A stretch of DNA of 64,000 nt, taken from positions 124,001 through 188,000 of the forward strand of contig NZ_JACONT010000002.1 of the NCBI RefSeq assembly GCF_014358075.1, given 5' to 3'. This document shows positions 33,987 through 41,602 of this stretch, piece after piece. Position 1 is the stretch's first letter; each line of letters opens with the position of its first letter. The notes under the pieces are model-generated. The model made no database searches and had not been told where the DNA came from. It was given only the letters and a program-made list of their open reading frames with translations. Position numbers and translations under genes: made by a program. Source of the DNA: Sphingomonas albertensis (GTDB taxonomy: Bacteria > Pseudomonadota > Alphaproteobacteria > Sphingomonadales > Sphingomonadaceae).

Positions 33987-35579
33987 ATGCACGCTTTCGC
34001 CGCCCTGCTCGACTCGCTCACCTACACCCGGTCGCGCAACGCGAAGCTGAAGCTGATCGCGGATTATTTGCGCGCGACGCCTGACCCGGACCGCGGCTGG
34101 GCGATGGCGGCACTGACCGGCGATCTCGATCTCAAGGGCGTGAAGTCGGCGGTGATCCGCGGCTTGATCGAGGAACGCGTCGATCCGGTGCTGTTCCGGA
34201 TGAGCCGCGATTATGTCGGCGATACCGCGGAGACGGTGGCGCTGCTCTGGCCAGAGCCGACGATTCCGGTCGATCCGACGCCGCTGTCGATCACCGACGT
34301 CGTCGAGCGGCTCGCAGTGTTGTCGCGTGCCGATGCCCCCGGTGCACTCGCCGATATGCTCGATCGGTCGGACGCCGAGGAGCGGTTCGCGCTACTCAAG
34401 ATGGCGACGGGCGCACTCAGGATCGGCGTGTCTGCGCGGCTGGCGAAGACCGCGCTGGCCGACGCGTTTGGGCTCGACGTCGATGCGGTGGAGGAGGTCT
34501 GGCACGGGCTCGACGCGCCCTATCCAAGCCTGTTCGCGTGGGCGGAGGGCACGGGCGCGCAGCCGACCCCCGCCGATGTCCCCGTGTTCCGGCCGTTCAT
34601 GCTCGCCCACGGGTTGGAAGACCTGCGCGTCGATCTCACCGACTATGCCGCCGAGTGGAAATGGGACGGGATCCGCGTCCAGATCGTCCATGTCGCAGGC
34701 GAAACGCGCCTCTACAGTCGCACCGGCGACGACGTGACGGGCAGCTTTCCGGAGATCGCCGCAGCGTTCCGGACGCCGGGCACGGTCGACGGCGAGTTGC
34801 TGGTGAAGGGCGAGCATCAGGGCGGCACGTTGGAAGACGGCGGCGGTGCGGCCAGCTTCAACGCACTCCAGCAGAGGCTCGGGCGCAAGACCGTGTCGGC
34901 GAAGATGCTGGCCGAGTATCCCGCGTTCGTCCGGCTCTACGACCTTCTGCTCGATGGTCAGGAAGATCTGCGGACGCTGCCCTGGACCGAGCGGCGCAAG
35001 CGGCTCGAGGCATTCGTGCCGCAACTCGATCCCGAGCGCTTCGATTTGAGCGCGGTGATCGAGGCGGAGGACTTCACCGCGCTGGAAGCGATCCGCGCCA
35101 CCTCGCGCGATGCCGCCATCGAAGGCGTGATGCTCAAGCGCCGCGACTCGCCCTATATCGGCGGACGACGCGCGGGGCTCTGGTACAAATGGAAGCGCGA
35201 TCCGCTGACCGCCGATTGCGTGATGATGTACGCGCAACGCGGCTCCGGCCGGCGCTCGTCCTATTATTCGGACTATACCTTCGGCTGCTGGACCGAGGAC
35301 GGCGAACTGCTGCCGGTCGGCAAGGCCTATTCCGGGATCACCGACGAAGAGCTGAAAATGCTCGACAGCTTCGTGCGCAACCATACGCAGAACCGTTTCG
35401 GCCCGGTGCGCGAGGTGGAGAAGACGCTGGTGCTCGAGATCGCGTTCGATTCGCTGCATGATTCGAAGCGGCACAAATCGGGCGTGGCGATGCGCTTTCC
35501 GCGGATCGCGCGGATCCGGACGGACAAGCCCGCGGCGGAAGCGGACCGGATCGAGACGCTCAAGCGGATGATTACGTAA
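33987..35579 (+). CDS. ATP-dependent DNA ligase, component of the Lhr-Exo-Lig-MPE repair set
   Basis: 530 residues. An N-terminal helical DNA-binding domain (about 1-195) is followed by the adenylation domain with catalytic Lys225 in EWKWDGIR, VDGELL (motif III), EGVMLKRRDS (motif IV), LWYKWKRD (motif V) and an OB-fold domain with FPRIARIRTDK at the end. This is the bacterial LigB/C-type repair ligase normally encoded beside an Lhr-type helicase, an MBL exonuclease and a metallophosphoesterase. Here the partners are at 44926, 46704 and 54071. It restores nicks with ATP, as distinct from the replicative NAD+ ligase. Confidence 0.95.
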   Translation: MHAFAALLDSLTYTRSRNAKLKLIADYLRATPDPDRGWAMAALTGDLDLKGVKSAVIRGLIEERVDPVLFRMSRDYVGDTAETVALLWPEPTIPVDPTPLSITDVVERLAVLSRADAPGALADMLDRSDAEERFALLKMATGALRIGVSARLAKTALADAFGLDVDAVEEVWHGLDAPYPSLFAWAEGTGAQPTPADVPVFRPFMLAHGLEDLRVDLTDYAAEWKWDGIRVQIVHVAGETRLYSRTGDDVTGSFPEIAAAFRTPGTVDGELLVKGEHQGGTLEDGGGAASFNALQQRLGRKTVSAKMLAEYPAFVRLYDLLLDGQEDLRTLPWTERRKRLEAFVPQLDPERFDLSAVIEAEDFTALEAIRATSRDAAIEGVMLKRRDSPYIGGRRAGLWYKWKRDPLTADCVMMYAQRGSGRRSSYYSDYTFGCWTEDGELLPVGKAYSGITDEELKMLDSFVRNHTQNRFGPVREVEKTLVLEIAFDSLHDSKRHKSGVAMRFPRIARIRTDKPAAEADRIETLKRMIT

Positions 35580-35650
35580 TCCGCGCGTCATCGGAGCGGG
35601 CGGCATAGCAGGGTATCGCCGCCGATCTTGGCGAGCGTGAGGATGGTGCG

Positions 35651-36424
35651 GTGAACAGAACGAAACATCCCCGCACAGCGGCGGCACGGCGGTGGCGGCG
35701 TGGCGCGTGGGTGAGCGGCATCCTGTCCGCGATCGTCGTGCTGTTCGTTTATCTTGCGGGCTATTTCGACCGCGATCCGATGCATGTGTATCCCGCCATC
35801 GGCGTCCACGCGTCGGGCGCGCCGCCGATCGCCGTGGTCAATTTCTCGGGCGACATGGGGCTGCGGTTCCTGCTCGGCGCGTCGACCTCGCGTGGGTTGA
35901 CCGAGCATGGGATTCCGGTCGTCGGGATCACCACGCCGGCCCTGTTCGCGCGACATCGGACGCGGGGTGAGCTCGATGCGATCGTCGCGGACGGGGTTCG
36001 CGCGGCGCTGGCGCGGACCGGGGCGAAGCGGGTCGTGGTGATGGGCCAGTCCTACGGCGCGGACATCGTCCAGACCGGGCTGGCGGACCTGCCGGCGTCG
36101 CTACGGCTGCGTGTCGCGGGGATCGTGTTGATCCTGCCGGGGGACACGGTGTTCTACCGCGCGGATCCGTCGGGGCTGCTCTACGATCACGGGACGCCCG
36201 ACAGCATGGGGGTGACGACGGGCAACCGGCTCGATTGGGCGCCGCTAACGTGCATTTATGGGGTCGAGGAAACCGACAGCCTGTGCCCGTTGCTGAGCGT
36301 GGCCGGCGTGCGGAAGGTCGGGATGCCTGGGGGGCATAACATCCGTCATGATCCGGATGGGCTGCTGGGGCATGTGCTGGCGGCGATCGAGGCGGTGGCG
36401 CCGGGTGCGGGGCGCGGGTCCTGA
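35651..36424 (+). CDS. VirJ/AcvB-domain serine esterase, membrane-anchored
   Basis: 257 residues from GTG. A basic N-terminus and one membrane span (about 21-41) would place the domain in the periplasm. The alpha/beta-hydrolase nucleophile elbow is VVMGQSYGAD, with Ser in GQSYG; a His near PGGHNIRHD is the likely catalytic base. AcvB of Agrobacterium hydrolyses lysyl-phosphatidylglycerol; VirJ is its Ti-plasmid paralogue. No lpiA/mprF-type synthase lies next to it here. The gene starts 71 bp after the ligase. Confidence 0.85.
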   Translation: MNRTKHPRTAAARRWRRGAWVSGILSAIVVLFVYLAGYFDRDPMHVYPAIGVHASGAPPIAVVNFSGDMGLRFLLGASTSRGLTEHGIPVVGITTPALFARHRTRGELDAIVADGVRAALARTGAKRVVVMGQSYGADIVQTGLADLPASLRLRVAGIVLILPGDTVFYRADPSGLLYDHGTPDSMGVTTGNRLDWAPLTCIYGVEETDSLCPLLSVAGVRKVGMPGGHNIRHDPDGLLGHVLAAIEAVAPGAGRGS

Positions 36425-36583
36425 GGGAGCGTTAGCTTGTGCCTCAGTACCCGGAGACTGACCGCGGAAGCGCCCCTCACGGGAATCCCCCAGCTTTCGT
36501 TGGGGTGACGGGACAGGCGGGGTGAAGGAAGAGGTGCGGGGACGGGATTAGGATGTGGCAGGTTGGCACGTCCCGGATCCCCT

Positions 36584-36644
36584 CCTTGTTCTCCCGCGAA
36601 GGCGGGAGTCCAGTCTGGGCCCCCGCCTTCGCGGGAGAACAAGG
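36584..36644. repeat. Palindromic repeat, family R5 (copy 2)
   Basis: A perfect pair of 23-bp inverted arms, ending in CCTTGTTCTCCCGCG and its complement, encloses a short loop GAGTCCAGTCTGGGC. It lies in the 251-bp gap between the convergent VirJ-like and glutaminyl cyclotransferase genes and is the cleanest copy of the family. Confidence 0.9.
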
Positions 36645-36675
36645 ACGTGGGTTGTGCGGAGCGCTAGGCAGCGGT

Positions 36676-37506
36676 TTAGCGCGGCGTGTTGATCTTTATC
36701 TCGAACAGCGTGGGCCAGTATTTGCCCGTCACGAAGAGCCGGTCGGCCTTGGCGTCCCAGGCGATGCCGTTGAGGACAGCCTCGGGGTCGGTCGCGGCGA
36801 TTTCGGCGACCAGCAGGCGTAGGTCGATGATCGCGGTCACCTTGCCCGTGGCGGGATCGATGCGGACCAGGAAGCCGGTGTGCCAGACATTGGCGAGCAC
36901 CGCGCCGTGGACATATTCGAGCTCGTTGATGTCGCGCAAGGGCCGGCCGTCGATCGTCACCGCGACCCGGCTGCGTTCCGCGAGCGTCAGCGGGTCGCGC
37001 AGGATCAGGCTGTCGCTGCCGTCGGACTGGATGAAGCCGCGGGAGTCACTGGTCAGCCCCCAGCCCTCGCCGGTGTAGCGGTTCTGCCCCTTGGCCTTGA
37101 GCGTGCGGACGTCCCAGCGGTGCGCGATGCCGTCGTGCCAGGTGAGGCTGACGAGCTGGTCCTTCCACAGCGCGAGGCCCTCGCCGAACTGCGCGGGATC
37201 GATTCGCGCCCTGGCGAGGATCTTGCCGTCCTTGAGCGACACGCGGCGCACGTCGGATTGCCGCTCCTGCCCGGTGCTCTCGTATAGCGCGCCGTCGTGC
37301 CAGAGGAGGCCTTCGGTGAACGCAGTGCGGTCGTGCGGATAACGCGCGACGATCGTTGCCGAGAACACCGGCACGCGGGTCGGCTCGCGCGGAGCTGCAA
37401 CAGCACCCTGCCCAGCCTGCGCCACCGACGACAGCGAAGACGATGAAACGAGAACGGCCGGTCCCGCCAAAGCGAAACCGGCCGCAATCATTATCCTACC
37501 GAACAC
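36676..37506 (-). CDS. Glutaminyl-peptide cyclotransferase
   Basis: 276 residues with a signal peptide (about 1-31). The body is the plant/bacterial-type beta-propeller cyclotransferase: YPHDRTAFTEGLLW, LYESTGQERQSDVR, FGEGLALW, TGEGWGLTS, INELEYVHGAVLANVW and LNGIAWDAKADRLFVTGKYWP. It converts N-terminal glutamine of peptides to pyroglutamate in the periplasm. Start ATG at 37506; a second ATG five codons later (37491) is possible. Confidence 0.92.
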   Translation of the reverse strand: MFGRIMIAAGFALAGPAVLVSSSSLSSVAQAGQGAVAAPREPTRVPVFSATIVARYPHDRTAFTEGLLWHDGALYESTGQERQSDVRRVSLKDGKILARARIDPAQFGEGLALWKDQLVSLTWHDGIAHRWDVRTLKAKGQNRYTGEGWGLTSDSRGFIQSDGSDSLILRDPLTLAERSRVAVTIDGRPLRDINELEYVHGAVLANVWHTGFLVRIDPATGKVTAIIDLRLLVAEIAATDPEAVLNGIAWDAKADRLFVTGKYWPTLFEIKINTPR

Positions 37507-37539
37507 GGTACGATCAGCGTTCTGAGTCAGTCAGCTGGA

Positions 37540-38391
37540 TCAGCCGCCTGCGCTCAGGTTCACCGCTGCGTACTTGCCGCGACGATCGACTTCAAGCTCG
37601 AACTCGAGCTTGTCGCCCTCGTTCAGCGTCGCCATGCCGGCGCGTTCCACGGCCGAGATGTGGACGAATGCGTCAGGCTGTCCGTCGTCGCGCTGGATGA
37701 AGCCGAAGCCCTTCATCGCGTTGAAGAACTTGACCGTACCGGTCGCCTTCTCGCCGGTAAGCTGACGCTGTGCGCCACCTGCACCACCGTCACGGTCGCC
37801 ACCACGGGGCGCGCCCGGGCCGGCGTCACGGTCACGCGGCGGGCCGCGATCGGTGACGGCCATCGGCTCGCCGTCGATCTTCAGGTCAGTCGCCGAGATA
37901 CGACCACCGCGGTCGACGAGCGTGAAGCCGAGCGGCTGACCCTCGGCGAGCGCGACCATGCCGGCCTGCTCGACTGCGCTGATGTGGACGAACACGTCCT
38001 CGCCGCCGTCATCGCGAACGACGAAGCCGAAGCCCTTCTGTGCGTTGAAGAACTTTACGACGCCGGTGCCTTCGCCGACGACCTGGGGAGGCATGCCGCG
38101 ACCACCGCCGCCGCCGCCACCGCCCGAGAAGCCGCCGCCACCGCCGCCGCCGCGGTAACCACCGCCGCCGCCGCCGCCACCGAAGCTGCTGCCGCCGCCG
38201 TAGCTGCTGCCACCGCCGCCACCGTAGCTCGAGCCACCGCCGCCGCCGTAGCTGCTGCCGCCGCCGAACCGGTCGCCGCCGCCACCAAAGCTGCTGCCGC
38301 CGCCGAACTCGTTGTCGCCGCCGCCGAAGCTGTCGCGCTTATCGCGGCCACGCCCGCCACGGTTCCCGCGGCCACCTTTATCGAAACCCAT
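37540..38391 (-). CDS. Double cold-shock-domain protein with glycine-rich N-terminus
   Basis: 283 residues. The first ~100 residues are low complexity: RGG-like basic tracts (GGRGNRGGRGRDKRD) and repeats such as GGGSSYGGGG. Two cold-shock domains follow, one with GVVKFFNAQKGFGFVVRDDG, the other with GTVKFFNAMKGFGFIQRDDG, each containing RNP1 (KGFGF) and RNP2 (VFVHIS/AFVHIS), joined by an Arg/Gly/Asp-rich linker. It should bind single-stranded RNA or DNA. Domain order is reminiscent of plant glycine-rich CSD proteins. I chose the ATG at 38391 (MGFDKGGRGN); the upstream frame has no family resemblance. Divergent from rnd over 304 bp. Confidence 0.93.
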   Translation of the reverse strand: MGFDKGGRGNRGGRGRDKRDSFGGGDNEFGGGSSFGGGGDRFGGGSSYGGGGGSSYGGGGGSSYGGGSSFGGGGGGGGYRGGGGGGGFSGGGGGGGGRGMPPQVVGEGTGVVKFFNAQKGFGFVVRDDGGEDVFVHISAVEQAGMVALAEGQPLGFTLVDRGGRISATDLKIDGEPMAVTDRGPPRDRDAGPGAPRGGDRDGGAGGAQRQLTGEKATGTVKFFNAMKGFGFIQRDDGQPDAFVHISAVERAGMATLNEGDKLEFELEVDRRGKYAAVNLSAGG

Positions 38392-38695
38392 AAGCTCTGT
38401 TCGTCTTCCCGGTTCGCCCGCAAATTTCTCAAAACCCTTGTGCCGGACGACGAACGCAGGTTTTCCAGCGCGAAACCTTTTGCGCCTTGAGGGGACCCTT
38501 AGCGCAAAATACAAGCCGTCGCGAATAGATTCTGATCCGAGGACGCCTGATTTGGATCGATACTGACACAGGTGTCGCTCGCGAGCCACGACTCGTCGCA
38601 ACGGCGTCACGCAAGCCATCTTATCGCCCGATTCGACGCCGCAGCCCAATATAGGGCCATTGAGCGTTGCGCCGCGGACCGCTACGGCCACCGTC
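38392..38695. other. Divergent control region between cold-shock gene and rnd (304 bp)
   Basis: No gene is visible. It contains an inverted repeat at 38478-38509 (TTTTGCGC and GCGCAAAA separated by 16 bases) within what would be the long leader of the cold-shock mRNA, plus AT-richer stretches near 38515-38565 where promoters could lie. Cold-shock genes often have structured leaders that act as thermosensors; whether this one does cannot be judged from sequence alone. Confidence 0.5.
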
Positions 38696-39316
38696 ATGAC
38701 AGTTTATCTTCACGAAGGCGACATCCCCGCCGATCTGTTCGCGGCCGGCGCCGCGATCGCCGTCGATACCGAGACGATGGGGCTCATCACCCCGCGCGAC
38801 CGGCTGTGCCTGGTCCAGTTGTCCGATGGCGGCCCGGACGAGCATCTCGTCCGCTTCGCCGCGGGTGCGGGCTATGATGCGCCCAATTTGAAGGCGCTGC
38901 TGGCCGACCCGGCACGCGTGAAACTCTATCATTTCGGCCGATTCGATATCGCCGCGGTCCAGCATTACCTCGGCGTCGTCGCGGCGCCGGTCTATTGCAC
39001 CAAGATCGCGTCGCGGCTGGTGCGGACCTACACCGATCGCCACGGCCTGAAGGAGCTGGTCCGCGAACTGCTCGGCCAGGATATCTCGAAGCAGCAGCAA
39101 TCGTCAGACTGGGGCAGCCCCGAACTGTCCGACGCGCAGAAGGATTACGCGGCGTCCGACGTGCGCTTTCTCCACCGACTGCGCACCGAACTCGACAAGC
39201 GCCTGATTCGCGAGGGCCGGATGGAACTCGCGCAGGCCTGCTTCGACTTCCTGCCGACTCGCGCCGCACTCGATCTTGCCGGCTGGCCCGAGATCGATAT
39301 CTTCGCCCACGCATGA
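38696..39316 (+). CDS. rnd: Ribonuclease D-family 3'-5' exonuclease
   Basis: 206 residues: only the DEDD exonuclease domain, with AVDTETMGLI (DxE), FGRFDIAAVQHYL and YAASDVRFLHRL (YxxxD), and no HRDC domain, so shorter than E. coli RNase D (375). The short form is the usual one beside lptC in sphingomonads. Trims 3' ends of structured RNAs. The ATG at 38696 is used; its stop overlaps the lptC start by ATGA. Confidence 0.93.
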   Translation: MTVYLHEGDIPADLFAAGAAIAVDTETMGLITPRDRLCLVQLSDGGPDEHLVRFAAGAGYDAPNLKALLADPARVKLYHFGRFDIAAVQHYLGVVAAPVYCTKIASRLVRTYTDRHGLKELVRELLGQDISKQQQSSDWGSPELSDAQKDYAASDVRFLHRLRTELDKRLIREGRMELAQACFDFLPTRAALDLAGWPEIDIFAHA

Positions 39317-39969
39317 CCCAGATACCGGCGCCCTCCCCGACTGCTCGCCGTGCGCGCACCGCACGGCAGGATTGGGCCGCGCCCGGTGGCAGTCACGATC
39401 GCTTCGTGGCGATCGCCCGCGTCGCGCTGCCGACCGCGATCGGCGTGCTGGCGGCGTTCCTGGTGATGGCGCCGCTGACCGCGGGCGGCGACGTGTCGTT
39501 CCTGCTCGACAAGAACAAGGTCGACGTCGCGCAGGAGCGGATGAAGATCCAGGCGGCACGCTATCGCGGTGAGGACAGCAAGGGCCATTCCTTCACGCTC
39601 GACGCGAAGTCTGCGATCCAGAAGAGCTCGGCCGAGCCGATCGTCCAGCTCAACCAGCTCGCGGCACAAATCCAGCTCACCGACGGCCCCGCCAACATCA
39701 AGGCGAACACCGGCCGCTACGACATGGACACCGAGAAGGTGCAGCTGTTCGGTCCGCTCAACGCCACCGCGGCGGGCGGCTACGACCTGAAGACCACCAA
39801 CGCGACGATCGACATGAAGGCACGCACGCTCGAAAGCGGTGGTGCTGCGACGGGCACCGTCCAGCAGGGGACCTTCAGCGCCAACAAGCTGCGCGCCAAC
39901 CTTGAGGAGCGCACTGTTACGCTTGACGGCAATGCCCGCTTGCGGATCATCCCCAGAGGGCCGAAATAG
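39313..39969 (+). CDS. lptC: LPS export protein LptC
   Basis: 218 residues with one N-terminal membrane span (about 36-56, VAIARVALPTAIGVLAAFLV) and a periplasmic beta-jellyroll containing QLAAQIQLTDGPANIKANTG and DTEKVQLFG. LptC links the inner-membrane LptBFG transporter to LptA in the Lpt bridge. Coupled to rnd upstream and five bases before lptA. Confidence 0.9.
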   Translation: MTQIPAPSPTARRARTARQDWAAPGGSHDRFVAIARVALPTAIGVLAAFLVMAPLTAGGDVSFLLDKNKVDVAQERMKIQAARYRGEDSKGHSFTLDAKSAIQKSSAEPIVQLNQLAAQIQLTDGPANIKANTGRYDMDTEKVQLFGPLNATAAGGYDLKTTNATIDMKARTLESGGAATGTVQQGTFSANKLRANLEERTVTLDGNARLRIIPRGPK

Positions 39970-39974
39970 CCGCC

Positions 39975-40538
39975 ATGCGCGCTTCCCCTATCTTCGCCGG
40001 CCGGATCCTCATCGGGATAACCGCCGTCCTGCTATCCACGACCGCGGTCGCGCAGCAGTCGCACAATTCCAACGCCCCGATCGATTTCGGCGCGGATCAC
40101 ATCGAGCTTCAGGACAAGGCGAACCGCGCCATCCTGTCGGGCAACGTCGCGGTCAAGCAGGCCGAGATGACGCTCAATTCGGCGCGAATGACGGTCGCCT
40201 ATACCGGCCAGGTGATCGGCGGAAACCCGCAGGTCTCGCGGCTCGACGCGTCGGGCGGCGTGATCGTCAAGCGCCCCGACCAGACGGCGCGCAGCCAGTA
40301 TGCGATCTACGATCTCAACCGCCGCGTCATCACGATGCTCGGCGCGGTCACGCTGACGCAGGCGGGCAACACCGTAAACGGCGGGCGCCTGACGATGAAC
40401 CTCGACACCGGACGTTCGGTGATCGACGGATCGTCGGTCGCCGGGGGCAGCGCCGCGGGATCGGCCGCGAGCGGTGGCACCGTAACGCAGACCGGCGGCC
40501 GCGTGACCGGCACCTTCTCGGTCCCCAAGCGCAACTGA
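39975..40538 (+). CDS. lptA: LPS export protein LptA (OstA-like)
   Basis: 187 residues: signal peptide (to about AVAQQ, residue 28) and an OstA/LptA jellyroll with PIDFGADHIELQDKANRAILSGNVAVKQAEMTLNSARM. Forms the periplasmic filament carrying LPS from LptC to LptD. The C-terminus is a Gly/Ser/Ala-rich tail (SSVAGGSAAGSAASGG) before a final strand. Confidence 0.93.
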   Translation: MRASPIFAGRILIGITAVLLSTTAVAQQSHNSNAPIDFGADHIELQDKANRAILSGNVAVKQAEMTLNSARMTVAYTGQVIGGNPQVSRLDASGGVIVKRPDQTARSQYAIYDLNRRVITMLGAVTLTQAGNTVNGGRLTMNLDTGRSVIDGSSVAGGSAAGSAASGGTVTQTGGRVTGTFSVPKRN

Positions 40539-40602
40539 CGCGCGAGCTTACCGCAGGGGCTTCCCTCCGGCGGCGCGCTCATGCATGTTTCCTGCCAAAC
40601 CC

Positions 40603-40642
40603 CCGAGGTTCGGCGACACCTTCAACGCCGAGGTTCGGCGAC
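40603..40642. repeat. 15-bp direct repeat upstream of lptB
   Basis: CCGAGGTTCGGCGAC occurs at 40603-40617 and again at 40628-40642, 25 bp apart, between lptA and lptB. Each copy contains a small dyad (CCGA..TCGG). Could be a protein-binding site or a duplication scar. Confidence 0.8.
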
Positions 40643-40666
40643 TGACTTTTGCGAGGGCCTGATCCC

Positions 40667-41449
40667 ATGGACGCCACCACGCTGCCCCCGATCGAGGACG
40701 TAGAGCCGATTTCCGAGCCGCCGGTGAGCAACGGGCTGCAGGTCGTCTCGATCGCGAAGTCTTACGACAAGCGCGTCGTGCTGACCGACGTGTCGGTGTC
40801 GGTCGGACGCGGCGAAGTGGTCGGGCTGCTCGGCCCGAACGGCGCGGGCAAGACGACCTGCTTCTATTCGGTGATGGGCTTGGTGAAGCCTGATTCGGGC
40901 CGCATCATGCTCGACGGCGAGGACATCACGAAGCTGCCGATGTACCGGCGCGCGATCCTCGGCCTCGGCTACCTGCCGCAGGAAACGTCGATCTTCCGCG
41001 GGCTGACGATCGAAAAGAACATCCTGACCGTGCTCGAACTGTCCGAGCCGGACAAGGCGGCGCGCCAGCGGAAGCTCGACACGCTGCTCGAGGAATTCGG
41101 GCTGACCCGGCTCCGTGCGGCCCCGGCGATGGCGCTGTCGGGCGGCGAGCGGCGGCGTGCGGAAATCGCTCGCGCGCTCGCGGCGGATCCGTCGATCATG
41201 CTGCTCGACGAGCCGTTCGCGGGCATCGATCCGATCTCGATCGCCGACATCCGCGATCTGGTGAAGGACCTCAAGCGCCGCGACATCGGCGTGCTGATCA
41301 CCGACCACAACGTCCGCGAGACGCTGGAAATCGTCGACCGCGCCTACATCATCTACGACGGCCGGGTGCTGTTCTCCGGCTCGCCCGCGGAACTGGTTGC
41401 GGATGCCAACGTCCGGCGGCTGTACCTCGGCGAAGGCTTCTCGCTTTAA
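40667..41449 (+). CDS. lptB: LPS export ABC transporter ATP-binding protein LptB
   Basis: 260 residues. A ~20-residue N-terminal extension precedes the ABC domain: Walker A GPNGAGKTT (56-64), Q-loop LPQETSIFRGLT, signature LSGGERRRAEIARAL, Walker B IMLLDEPFAGID and H-loop ITDHNVRETL. LptB hydrolyses ATP to drive extraction of LPS by LptFG. ATG at 40667 has a GAGGG-type site ahead; an in-frame TTG at 40649 is less likely. Confidence 0.96.
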   Translation: MDATTLPPIEDVEPISEPPVSNGLQVVSIAKSYDKRVVLTDVSVSVGRGEVVGLLGPNGAGKTTCFYSVMGLVKPDSGRIMLDGEDITKLPMYRRAILGLGYLPQETSIFRGLTIEKNILTVLELSEPDKAARQRKLDTLLEEFGLTRLRAAPAMALSGGERRRAEIARALAADPSIMLLDEPFAGIDPISIADIRDLVKDLKRRDIGVLITDHNVRETLEIVDRAYIIYDGRVLFSGSPAELVADANVRRLYLGEGFSL

Positions 41450-41475
41450 GCCTATGGACAGGCTGGCGCATCCAT

Positions 41476-41599
41476 TCCTCCCCGGCACGGGGAGGGGGAC
41501 CAGCGGAGCTGGTGGAGGGGGCGCCCCGCAAACGCAGCGTCTGACGCGAGCCCCCTCCGTCGACGCTTCGCGCCGCCACCTCCCCTTGCAGGGGAGGAT
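41476..41599. repeat. Palindromic repeat, family R4 (copy 1), ending in the rpoN ribosome-binding site
   Basis: The left arm (CCTCCCCGGCACGGGGAGG) and right arm (CCTCCCCTTGCAGGGGAGG) flank inverted inner segments GGAGGGGGCGCC and GCCCCCTCCG. The last bases, GGGGAGGA, lie 5-6 nt before the rpoN GTG, so the repeat supplies its Shine-Dalgarno sequence. A relative is at 55997. Confidence 0.88.
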
Positions 41600-41602
41600 C
41601 TA

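Noticed and set aside
33815..34021. Minus-strand frame through the 15-bp repeat encoding APIFA-type pentapeptides, resembling pentapeptide-repeat proteins
   Set aside because: It lacks the A(D/N)LXX pattern and overlaps the start of the ligase; it is an artefact of the repeat period.
37660..38490. Alanine-rich frames opposite the glycine-rich cold-shock tail
   Set aside because: Low-complexity complement of GGN codons; the cold-shock frame has clear domains.
40649..40667. TTG at 40649 as the lptB start
   Set aside because: The ATG at 40667 has better ribosome-binding spacing and the extension adds nothing conserved.
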